The notes under the pieces are model-generated. The model ran no database searches, was not told the origin of the DNA, and saw only the letters and a program-made list of their open reading frames with translations. The position numbers were made by a program, and so were the translations under genes. This document shows positions 46,388-54,031 of a stretch of 64,000 nucleotides of DNA, in pieces. This DNA is from Herbidospora daliensis. Its GTDB lineage: Bacteria; Actinomycetota; Actinomycetes; Streptosporangiales; Streptosporangiaceae. Position 1 is the first letter of the stretch, and each line of letters opens with the position of its first letter. The stretch lies in contig NZ_BBXF01000002.1 of NCBI RefSeq assembly GCF_001570585.1, forward strand, positions 1,062,898 to 1,126,897, in the 5' to 3' direction.

Positions 46388-47677
46388 ATGCCAACCCTGC
46401 TGCGCCGCGCGCTCGCGGTCATCGCGGTCCTGCTCGTTCCGGTGGCGGGCGGGGCGGTCTCCGCCGTCGCCACCTTCGACGCCCAGTACGCACACGGGCC
46501 GGACCGGCCCGTCCCCGCCGCCGCCCCGGCTTTCGACCCCGCCAAACCGACCGCGGTCGTGGTGATCGGCGACAACGGGGCCGTCGTGTCGGACGCCCTC
46601 GCGCCCTACGAGATCCTGGTCGCCTCGGGGCGGTTCAACGTCTACACCGTCGCACCGCGACGACGTCCACTGCCGTTGACCGGTGGACTCGACCTGGTTC
46701 CGGACCTGAGCTTCGCGGATCTGGCCGAACTCACCGGCGGCGCCGCGCCGGCGCTCGCGGTCGTGCCGGCGATGCCGGACGTCGGCGGGCCCAGCACCGG
46801 TCCGGTCACGACGTGGCTGCGTGACCAGACGAGCCGCGGCACGCTGCTGCTCAGCGTGTGCAACGGCGCCGGTGTGCTCGCCTCGGCGGGTCTGCTCGAC
46901 GGCCGGCCCGCGACCGCGCACTGGATGCGGATCGGCTCGTTCGAGTCGGACTATCCCCAGGTGAACTGGGTGCACGGCGAACGGTTCGTCGACAGCGGCA
47001 CCGTCGTCACGACCGCGGGCGTGTTGTCCGGCATCGACGGAACCCTGCACGTGATCGAGCGCCTGGCCGGTCCGGCGGTGGCGGCGGACGCGGCGAAGGC
47101 CGTGGGCTATCGGTACTACGGCGACCCGCCGCCGGTCGTGACCGGCATCCCCGTGCCGGCCCCGGCCGCGATCGTCAACGCGGCTTGGACGTGGGCGCCG
47201 CCGGCCGTCGGCGTGCTGCTGACGCCGGGGGTCGGCGAGATCGACCTGGCGTCGGTGTTCGAAGTGCACGACAAGTCGCTCGCCGACCGGACCTTGGCCG
47301 TGAGCGCGGACGGCGGCCCCATCCGGTCACGGCACGGCCTGACGTTCCTGCCGCGCGCCGACCTCGCCGGCGCGGCCCCCGACCTGGACCGGCTGCTCGT
47401 GCCCGGAACGGGCGTTCGTGTGGACCGGATCCCCGACGGCCCTGAGCCGGTGTACGTGCACTCCGGACGCAACTTCGCCTACGACGACGCCATAAGGGAC
47501 CTGGCCCGAACGACCGACGTGGCCACCGCCCGCTGGGCCGCCGAGACCATGGAACTGCCGACCGACGGCCTGCGACTGGACGGCCCGGCGTGGCCGTGGG
47601 CGCAGACGGCGCTGCCCATCCTGCTGATCCTTCTCGGCACCGCCGCGGTGATCTTCCTCCGCCGCTACTCCGCGTAG
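46388..47677 (+). CDS. Membrane-anchored double DJ-1/PfpI-like protein
   Basis: 429 aa from ATG 46388. A signal or anchor helix (ALAVIAVLLVPVAGGAVSAV) leads to a DJ-1/PfpI domain (55-240). Its nucleophile Cys is in LLLSVCNGAGVLASAGLLDG, with a neighbouring His in ATAHWMR. A second, shorter domain (260-350) repeats the pattern of the first (GVGEIDLASVFEVHDKSLAD, then GLTFLPRADLAGA) but has no cysteine. A C-terminal helix (LPILLILLGTAAVIFLRRYS) anchors it. It would act outside the membrane. Last gene of the two-component operon. Confidence 0.8.
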   Translation: MPTLLRRALAVIAVLLVPVAGGAVSAVATFDAQYAHGPDRPVPAAAPAFDPAKPTAVVVIGDNGAVVSDALAPYEILVASGRFNVYTVAPRRRPLPLTGGLDLVPDLSFADLAELTGGAAPALAVVPAMPDVGGPSTGPVTTWLRDQTSRGTLLLSVCNGAGVLASAGLLDGRPATAHWMRIGSFESDYPQVNWVHGERFVDSGTVVTTAGVLSGIDGTLHVIERLAGPAVAADAAKAVGYRYYGDPPPVVTGIPVPAPAAIVNAAWTWAPPAVGVLLTPGVGEIDLASVFEVHDKSLADRTLAVSADGGPIRSRHGLTFLPRADLAGAAPDLDRLLVPGTGVRVDRIPDGPEPVYVHSGRNFAYDDAIRDLARTTDVATARWAAETMELPTDGLRLDGPAWPWAQTALPILLILLGTAAVIFLRRYSA

Positions 47678-48078
47678 GGCTGGTCGGCGCCCTGGGCGCT
47701 GTACCCGAGACTCCAGACGTAGCCGTCGGGGTCGGCGAAGGTGCCGCCGTACCCGCCCCACGGCAGAGCGCCGGCCGGCTTGAGAATGGTCGCGCCGGCC
47801 TTCTCGGCCTCCGTCATGATCTCGTCGACCCGCGTCTCGCTGCGGACGACGTAGGTCAGGACCAGTCCGCTGAAGCCGGAGCCCTGCTGGTCGGCGCCCA
47901 CCTGGGCGGCCAGGCCCTCACGGCCGTAGAAGCCGACGGGCGAGGCGCCGTCGGATTCGAAGAACACCGAGATCCCGAAGTCGTTCTGGATCTTCCAGCC
48001 GAGCCCCTCGGTGTAGAACTCCTTGGCCCGATCCATGTCCCGGACGCCAAGAAGGATCGAGCTGACGTGTGCCTTCAT
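47665..48078 (-). CDS. VOC-family (glyoxalase/bleomycin-resistance) protein
   Basis: 137 aa from ATG 48078. Two beta-alpha-beta-beta-beta modules (SSILLGVRDMDRAKEFYTEG; VRSETRVDEIMTEAEKAGAT; GGYGGTFADPDGYVWSLGYS). The metal ligands of glyoxalase I are only partly present, so binding or resistance roles are possible. Divergent from a LysR gene and convergent with the DJ-1-like gene, overlapping it by 13 bases. Confidence 0.88.
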   Translation of the reverse strand: MKAHVSSILLGVRDMDRAKEFYTEGLGWKIQNDFGISVFFESDGASPVGFYGREGLAAQVGADQQGSGFSGLVLTYVVRSETRVDEIMTEAEKAGATILKPAGALPWGGYGGTFADPDGYVWSLGYSAQGADQPYAE

Positions 48079-48170
48079 GTCCTGCTCCTGTATGAGAAAC
48101 GGTGGTCGTGGACGTCCTCAACTGTGGAGCGGCGGCCTACCGGCATCAACGTGAGATTCCGGGCGATCCG

Positions 48171-48186
48171 ATAACTTGGCGCTTAT
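48171..48186. promoter_or_regulatory. Candidate LysR box
   Basis: ATAA-N8-TTAT, AT-rich within GC-rich DNA, 18 bases before the LysR start and in the gap shared with the VOC gene. Confidence 0.4.
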
Positions 48187-48204
48187 AACGCGACTAGGGA
48201 CACC

Positions 48205-49095
48205 ATGGAACTCAGGGACATCGAGATCTTTCTGACCCTGGCCGAGGAACTGCACTTCGGCCGGACCGCCACCCGGCTCCACGTGTCCCAGGCGCGCGTC
48301 AGCCAGGCGATCAGCCAGCAGGAACGCCGCATCGGAACCCCGCTGTTCGACCGCGCCAACCGCCGCCAGGTCAGCCTCACCCCGGTCGGCCGGCAACTGC
48401 GCGACGACCTGCTCCCGGTGTACGCGGGCCTGCACGAAAGCCTCGAACGCGCCCGGATGGCCTCCCGTGGCATCATGGCGCGGCTGCGGGTAGGCATGTT
48501 GCCCTTCAACGTCCACGACCTGCATCCCTACTGGCGGGCCTTCCGCGCCCGGCACCCGCAGTGGGAACTGCAGGTGCGCCGCGCCTCCTTCGTCGACACG
48601 TTCGCCGGGCTCCGTAACGGCGAGATGGACGTGCTGGTCGCCTGGCTACCCGTGGAAGAACCCGATCTCACCGTGGGCCCGACCCTGTTCATCGACCCGC
48701 GCGTGCTCGCCGTCTCAGCCGAGCACGAACTGGCCGGGCGGTCCTCCGTGGGCCTGGAAGCGCTCGGCGGCTTCCGGCACGCGGCCGCACCCCGCATGCC
48801 GGACTACTGGGAGAACAGCTACCTGCCCTTCCAGACCCCGCGCGGCCAGCCGATCGAACGGGCCGAACTCATCACCAGCCCCGACGAGTTGATCAACCTG
48901 GTCAGCACGGGGGAGATCGTTCACAGCTTCCCTGCTCACGTGACCCGATACTGGGCGATGGGAGACCTGCGGTGGTTGCCGATGCCGGACATGCCCCATC
49001 TGACCTACGCCCTGATCTGGCAGACCGAGGCCGAATCCGACCTGGTCCGGGCACTCGCCGAGACGGTCCGCGACCTCGGCCCCACCTACGGCTGA
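48205..49095 (+). CDS. LysR-family transcriptional regulator
   Basis: 296 aa from ATG 48205. Typical helix-turn-helix (LRDIEIFLTLAEELHFGRTA; QARVSQAISQQERRIGTPLF) and effector domain (MARLRVGMLPFNVHDLHPYW). It faces the VOC gene, which it probably controls. Effector unknown. Confidence 0.92.
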   Translation: MELRDIEIFLTLAEELHFGRTATRLHVSQARVSQAISQQERRIGTPLFDRANRRQVSLTPVGRQLRDDLLPVYAGLHESLERARMASRGIMARLRVGMLPFNVHDLHPYWRAFRARHPQWELQVRRASFVDTFAGLRNGEMDVLVAWLPVEEPDLTVGPTLFIDPRVLAVSAEHELAGRSSVGLEALGGFRHAAAPRMPDYWENSYLPFQTPRGQPIERAELITSPDELINLVSTGEIVHSFPAHVTRYWAMGDLRWLPMPDMPHLTYALIWQTEAESDLVRALAETVRDLGPTYG

Positions 49096-49333
49096 GCAAC
49101 GGCCCGCGAAGTCCTCACCCGGCCGAGGCAGCCCGATCATGACCGTTCGTCGACACCCTCGTGAGTGGAATCCAGCCCATCGCCGCTAGCCGTATCGACA
49201 TGGGATACGGCGACCTCGGCGTTCGGGACGCCTCGCTCGCCGGTCCACCGTTCCGGTCGGCTCGGTACCTTGGTGGCGTGTTCGCCAGTGAAGCTGATCT
49301 CGAGCCCGACGTGCGACGAGATGGGAAGGACGC

Positions 49334-50044
49334 GTGACATCGAGCCTTTCCCATGTAGAGGATCTCTGCATCACGTACACCACGCATAGCGACATCGAGG
49401 TCGTCGCGTCGCTGATCGGCGCCGTCCCGTTGACGGTGGACTACCGGGTGGCCCCGGAAGCCATGACGCAGAGCACCACCACCATCGTCCGCTGGGGTGA
49501 CGGCATTTTGATCAGCCATCCCTACTTCGGCTACGAATGCTCCCGTCAGGAGGTCCTGGGCGCTCTGTCGAACGGTGGACACCTGGCCGTGTGCGTGACA
49601 TGGGGGCTCGGGTGTCTCCCGTGGAGCAAGTCCGGCGGCGACATGGTCCCCTGGTTCGAGGCGGCCGCCGCGCTGGCCTACTTCGCCTACGCGGTCGACG
49701 GTCGGCTGGACGCGGGGTTCGACCCTTGCGAATTCGACCGGACCGACCCTTCTGTCCGCTGCGGCTGGAACCCCGGCGCGGTCGACGACTACCTGCACGA
49801 CCTGGACTTCGGCTCTGTCACGGTCGACGGGATTGTCGGCGGACGGAATCCGCGGCCGGGGCGGATCATCCTCGCCCAGCATCCGAAAGCGTGCGTCACC
49901 ATGCTGGAGCGGATCTCCGGAGCCTCCTTTCCGGTGGATGTGCAATGGCCGGATTCGATCGAAGCCGGATTCACCGTCGTCAAGCCGATGCGAACCATGA
50001 GCACGGACGAATTCGCTCGCTTCATGGGTCCCGTGAGCAGGTGA
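49334..50044 (+). CDS. Hypothetical protein, possibly DUF6461
   Basis: 236 aa from GTG 49334 (GGAAGG upstream). Soluble, Trp/Cys-containing and without signal peptide. Segments such as HVEDLCITYTTHSDIEVVAS and FAYAVDGRLDAGFDPCEFDR recall the DUF6461 family found beside toxins. I am not certain of the family. It overlaps the Imm21-like gene by 4 bases, so the two act together. No toxin is adjacent. Confidence 0.6.
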   Translation: MTSSLSHVEDLCITYTTHSDIEVVASLIGAVPLTVDYRVAPEAMTQSTTTIVRWGDGILISHPYFGYECSRQEVLGALSNGGHLAVCVTWGLGCLPWSKSGGDMVPWFEAAAALAYFAYAVDGRLDAGFDPCEFDRTDPSVRCGWNPGAVDDYLHDLDFGSVTVDGIVGGRNPRPGRIILAQHPKACVTMLERISGASFPVDVQWPDSIEAGFTVVKPMRTMSTDEFARFMGPVSR

Positions 50045-50577
50045 ACAGTCGCAGGAGGACATGCGGTGCGGATCTGCCATGGGTGTCGACGCTCGGCGGG
50101 CCCCTCATCGTCGTTCCGGAATCGGCGTGCCGTCACTGGAACGGCGGATGGCTGATGAAGCACCACGATGACGAGGGCGATTACCGCAGGGCCTGTGACG
50201 TGGACGGTTACATCGGGCTCGTCGACGTGGGGCCGGCGAAGGCGCTCGTGCTCGGTGACCAGCCCGCCATCACCACGTTCCTGCCCGCGTCCGACCTCTT
50301 CGTCCGCTGGATCGCCGCGAGTTCCGAGGCCGAGGTCCTCGATGTCGCCACCGAGGCGGTCGGTTCGGCTCGATGGGACGAGGAGCTCACCTGGGACATT
50401 GACGGGCCGGTGATCCTCTTCGACTCCGTGGTCGGGCACGACGACCTCGCCACCGAGGAGCACCTTCGGATAGACATCCCGCCGGGGTGCTACACCGTCC
50501 GGGCCGCCTACATCCAGACCGAGACGGTCATGACGGTCGTCGTGCGGCTCACGAATGGAGGACGCCGAGCAGGGTGA
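50041..50577 (+). CDS. Imm21-like immunity protein
   Basis: 178 aa from GTG 50041; GTG 50083 is possible. The Imm21 pattern is recognisable: PWVSTLGGPLIVVPESACRH, YRRACDVDGYIGLVDVGPAK, ALVLGDQPAITTFLP and DLFVRWIAASSEAEVLDVAT. These proteins protect against polymorphic toxins, but none is next to it. Coupled to the preceding gene. Confidence 0.75.
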   Translation: MNSRRRTCGADLPWVSTLGGPLIVVPESACRHWNGGWLMKHHDDEGDYRRACDVDGYIGLVDVGPAKALVLGDQPAITTFLPASDLFVRWIAASSEAEVLDVATEAVGSARWDEELTWDIDGPVILFDSVVGHDDLATEEHLRIDIPPGCYTVRAAYIQTETVMTVVVRLTNGGRRAG

Positions 50578-50716
50578 GTTGCGGCCACGGGACGGGCGCG
50601 GCTCGAAGTCGCCGAGGCCGCCGAGCTGTGACACCTGGGCAAAGTGGGATCGGAGCCGCGCTCCTCAGCACCGGGTATACGGCATCACCTACATCAGAGT
50701 CATGGAGGATCCGAGG

Positions 50717-51670
50717 TCATCTCGCTGCCGCGCCGAGCCTTGCCAGGAGCACCCCGCTCAGCAGGAGCACGACGGCCTGCGCGACGGTGACGGCGTTGAG
50801 CGTCGCGGTGACCTGGTCGGCGGCCGGGCTCAGATAGGAGAGACGGGCCACGGCCACGGGGACGGTGAGGATGGCCAGCGCCAGCGGCACCGAAGGGGAG
50901 CGTCGCCGGGGTGTGGACAGATAGGTCACGACATATCCGGTGCAGGCCACCAGTAGCGCCAGGCTGGACAAGCCCGACGGCGACAACCACGGCCACGCCC
51001 AGGCCCACGAACCGGGGAACTGGGGCGACCGGATCGACGCCGTCATGGCCCAGGTCGCCAGGGTGACGACCAGGAAGAGGGCCGCTCCGGCGAGCAGGGG
51101 GAGGGCCGTGAGCCACCTCGGGTGGTGGTGCGTGGGGGCGTCCCGGTGAAAGCCCGCCAGCAGGGCGGCCACGGTGACCACCAGCGGGAGGGACTCCGGC
51201 GAGGCCGGGACGTACAGGATGAGGCCGAGGAGCGCCGTCGCCTTGGCGACGCGCGGGCGGCCCCGGACCAGCGCGACGTAGGCGGCGATCCAGAGCACGG
51301 ACGAGAGCTCTCTGACCAGGTGCCACAGGCGCTCGGCCGACGCGGGCTCGCCGATCGGGAGTTCGCCGGCGGGGTAGGGCAGCAGGCCGTGGACGCCCAG
51401 CGTCTGCGCCAGGTAGACGCAGCTCATCGCGGCCTGGAAGGCCAGGCCGATCAGGGCGGTCAGCCGGACAGCTCCGCCCCACGCGCCGAGGCGGAGGCGC
51501 ACGGCGAGTGCGGCCACGCTGGCGATCTCCGGCCAGCGTGGCCGCGCGTCGTCGCCGGCCGGTCCGGCGCCGTCGAGGAACGCCGAGACCATCTCCTCCT
51601 CGCGTTCGGCGCGGTAGCTCGCCGGGAGCAGCCGGAGCACCCGCCGGTAGCGGGACTCCAGGGCGGTCAC
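50717..51670 (-). CDS. Polytopic membrane protein controlled by PadR
   Basis: 317 aa from GTG 51670. A soluble N-terminal segment (ESRYRRVLRLLPASYRAERE EEM type) precedes about eight membrane helices. This shape, with a PadR regulator immediately upstream, is common in actinobacteria, where it is often linked to envelope stress or efflux. Function unknown. Confidence 0.78.
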   Translation of the reverse strand: MTALESRYRRVLRLLPASYRAEREEEMVSAFLDGAGPAGDDARPRWPEIASVAALAVRLRLGAWGGAVRLTALIGLAFQAAMSCVYLAQTLGVHGLLPYPAGELPIGEPASAERLWHLVRELSSVLWIAAYVALVRGRPRVAKATALLGLILYVPASPESLPLVVTVAALLAGFHRDAPTHHHPRWLTALPLLAGAALFLVVTLATWAMTASIRSPQFPGSWAWAWPWLSPSGLSSLALLVACTGYVVTYLSTPRRRSPSVPLALAILTVPVAVARLSYLSPAADQVTATLNAVTVAQAVVLLLSGVLLARLGAAAR

Positions 51671-52005
51671 GCCGGGCCGCCCGCGTGCCGGGCTCGCAGC
51701 CGCTCCGTCGCGTAGCGGGCATGCGCGGCCAGGCGGGCGGCCTCGGCCTCCAGGGCCTGGACGCCCTGGTCGGTGAGCCGGTAGTAACGCCGCAGCCGGC
51801 CCTGATGGGCTTCCTCGCGGTCGAGCGACACGAGTTCGTCGGCGGCCAGCCGGTCGAGCACGCCGTAGAGGGTGCCGATCTTGAGCTGGACGCGTCCTTC
51901 GGAGAGCCGCTCGACCTCCTGGACGATGCCGTAGCCGTGGCGCGAGGCGTCGGCGAGCGTGGTGAGGACGAGGAACGCCTGTTCCGTCAGGCCCCTTGAG
52001 TTCAT
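51667..52005 (-). CDS. PadR-family transcriptional regulator
   Basis: 112 aa from ATG 52005. Winged helix (LTEQAFLVLTTLADASRHGY, VQLKIGTLYGVLDRLAADEL, RLRRYYRLTDQGVQALEAEA) with a short C-terminal helix. A perfect 11-bp dyad lies 8 bases before its start. Overlaps the membrane-protein gene by 4 bases, so both are one operon. Confidence 0.93.
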   Translation of the reverse strand: MNSRGLTEQAFLVLTTLADASRHGYGIVQEVERLSEGRVQLKIGTLYGVLDRLAADELVSLDREEAHQGRLRRYYRLTDQGVQALEAEAARLAAHARYATERLRARHAGGPA

Positions 52006-52012
52006 GGGGCCC

Positions 52013-52039
52013 AGCATATCTTGTTCGCCAAGATATGCT
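52013..52039. promoter_or_regulatory. PadR operator
   Basis: AGCATATCTTG and CAAGATATGCT are perfect 11-base arms around TTCGC. It lies directly upstream of padR and overlaps the stop codon of the TNT-like gene. Confidence 0.75.
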
Positions 52040-52733
52040 AGGACGGCGGAGTCAGCTCCTTCAGGTATCCGTTGTCCAGCAGCCAGCGCACCGGCACCTC
52101 CTCGCTCGACTGCGGGGCCTCCGGGATGTACTTGCTGAGCACGTGATACTGCGTGCCGCCGCCCGGCTGCTGGAAGGCGGGGGAGACCGGGCCCACGTCG
52201 ACGCGGAACGACTTGGTCACCCGGAAGACGTGATAGTTGCACGGATGGGCGGGGTCCTGCGGATTGGTGTTGAGGTTCCGCGGCGGCAGCGCGCGCTTGC
52301 TGAAAGCGTCTCCCATCGGCGCGAAGAACGCGCCGCCGTAACCGCCGAAACGGTCGAGCAGCATGCCGATCTGGAGAAACGTCGTCTTCGACAGCAGTCG
52401 GCCGTTGGGGTAATTGCCGGAAAGGGCGAAACCCGCGTTCGGCGGGTAGCGATAGTCGTTCATCGCGTAGTTCCAGTAACGCGACAGGAAGTGCTGCGGT
52501 GCCAGACCGCCCATGGGCACGTATCCGCGCACCAATGCGCCGAGGTAGCCCGAACGGGGGAGGCGGACCGGGCCGAGGTCGGGATCGCCGGTCACGTACG
52601 GCGCGCCGCAGACCACCCCGATGGCGGCCTTCGACGGCCGGGGTTTCACAACGGCGTTTTCCGCGTGCGCGGCCGTGCCGGCCATGACGAACATCGCGGC
52701 GGTCAGCATGACGCCGCGTCGGAGATATTGCAT
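52038..52733 (-). CDS. Secreted TNT-fold NAD glycohydrolase-like protein
   Basis: 231 aa from ATG 52733, with an AGGGAAG site. A Sec signal peptide ends TAAHA|EN. The C-terminal domain (112-231) has the tuberculosis-necrotizing-toxin pattern: FLQIGMLLDRFGGYGGAFFA, SKRALPPRNLN, YHVFRVTKSFRVDVGPVSPA, FQQPGGGTQYHV and VRWLLDNGYLKEL. R128 and Q195 fit the catalytic Arg and Gln of TNT-type NADases as I recall them. It may hydrolyse NAD+ outside the cell or be a toxin. There is no adjacent antitoxin of the IFT type. Confidence 0.8.
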   Translation of the reverse strand: MQYLRRGVMLTAAMFVMAGTAAHAENAVVKPRPSKAAIGVVCGAPYVTGDPDLGPVRLPRSGYLGALVRGYVPMGGLAPQHFLSRYWNYAMNDYRYPPNAGFALSGNYPNGRLLSKTTFLQIGMLLDRFGGYGGAFFAPMGDAFSKRALPPRNLNTNPQDPAHPCNYHVFRVTKSFRVDVGPVSPAFQQPGGGTQYHVLSKYIPEAPQSSEEVPVRWLLDNGYLKELTPPS

Positions 52734-52828
52734 GACTTCCCTATTGGCGTGGATGGCGAGAATGATGGCTACATTCCCGGTTCGCCATAAGGAGAGGGCA
52801 AAAGGCCGGATGGGAAATCGTCCACCCG

Positions 52829-52851
52829 CTATTTCATGAATGCCGAAATAG
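52829..52851. promoter_or_regulatory. Nested dyads in the TNT/PaaX divergent region
   Basis: CTATTTC-N9-GAAATAG is a perfect 7-bp dyad. It is bracketed by CCACCCGC (52822) and GCGGGTGG (52870), perfect 8-bp arms of an outer dyad. Candidate PaaX sites between the divergent genes. Confidence 0.5.
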
Positions 52852-52899
52852 GTGCATAATTCGGTCTCGGCGGGTGGTTCCGTGCGGCAAGCTGGGGGC

Positions 52900-53847
52900 G
52901 TGCATGCCCCCACCCCTGCGGACGAGGTCAACACCCCGCGCACGCAGGCCGGCCCCAGCCCGCAACACCTGCTGACGACGCTGCTCGGTGAATATCTCGA
53001 CTCCTCCGACGCCGATCTTCCGTCGGCGGCGGTGGTCGCGATGCTCGCGGAGTTCGGCATCAGCGAGTCGAGCGCGCGGGCCGCGTTGTCGCGGCTGACC
53101 AAGCGCGGGCTGATCGCCGTACGGGGAACCGGCCGGCCGCCCGTCTACCACCTGACGCCGCAGGCCATCGCCCGGCATCGGTCCCGGATGGACCACTTCC
53201 TGAGCTTCGGCGCGCGGCCGCCGCGCTGGACCGGCGACTGGGTGACCGTCTCGTTCTCGCTGCCCCAGTCGGGCCAGGCCGCGAGGCATACGCTCCGCAA
53301 AACCCTGGGGGCGCTGGGTTTCGCCCGGTTGTACGACAGCGTGTGGATCCGCCCCGGCTCCGAGGCGGGCACCATGAACAAGGTGCTGCACGACATCCTC
53401 GACGGGGTCGACGGCGCACGATGGTCGGTCATGCACACCCGGTTCGACGACGAAGCGGGCCCGCACGGCCCGGCCGCCGCCTATGACCTGGCCGGACTCG
53501 CCGCGTCCTACGAGGAGTTCATCGCGCGCTACGCCGAGCTGCGGGCGGCCGTCCGTGACGGCGAGGTCGACGCGACCCGGGCGCTGGTGGCCCGCACCTC
53601 GGTGATGGACTCGTGGCGGAAGTTCCCCGACACCGACCCCGACCTGCCCGGACATCTGCTGCCCGCGCGGTGGCCCCGGCAGGAGGCCAGAGAGCTGCTG
53701 CTGGAGGTCCACACCGCGCTCGGCTCACTCGCGGAGGCGCGGCTGATCGAGATCGCCACCCCGCACTGGCCGGACGCCGCGTCGTGGATCACCCACTTCC
53801 GGGTGTCGGCGGACTCCGTCTCCGTTTCGACCCGCGGAGACGGTTGA
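52900..53847 (+). CDS. PaaX-family transcriptional repressor
   Basis: 315 aa from GTG 52900 (GGGGG upstream). N-terminal winged helix (LLTTLLGEYLDSSDADLPSA; FGISESSARAALSRLTKRGL) and PaaX core (WTGDWVTVSFSLPQ; LGFARLYDSVWIRPGS). In E. coli PaaX responds to phenylacetyl-CoA; here no paa genes are seen. It faces the TNT gene and probably regulates it, which is inference. Confidence 0.88.
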   Translation: MHAPTPADEVNTPRTQAGPSPQHLLTTLLGEYLDSSDADLPSAAVVAMLAEFGISESSARAALSRLTKRGLIAVRGTGRPPVYHLTPQAIARHRSRMDHFLSFGARPPRWTGDWVTVSFSLPQSGQAARHTLRKTLGALGFARLYDSVWIRPGSEAGTMNKVLHDILDGVDGARWSVMHTRFDDEAGPHGPAAAYDLAGLAASYEEFIARYAELRAAVRDGEVDATRALVARTSVMDSWRKFPDTDPDLPGHLLPARWPRQEARELLLEVHTALGSLAEARLIEIATPHWPDAASWITHFRVSADSVSVSTRGDG

Positions 53848-54031
53848 GAAAGTTTCATCTCCGAACGGTCGTCCGTCGGCGGGGTGATCTGCGCGCCCGG
53901 AAATCCGCCAGGTCAGCGTGCAATGTGGTTTTTGACACTTTTCATGACCGCAGTGATAGTAACTGCACGTTCTCGGGCTCCGTCGCGTGCCACCCGACCT
54001 GGAGCGCCGTCGTGACACTTCGGAGGGTGAA

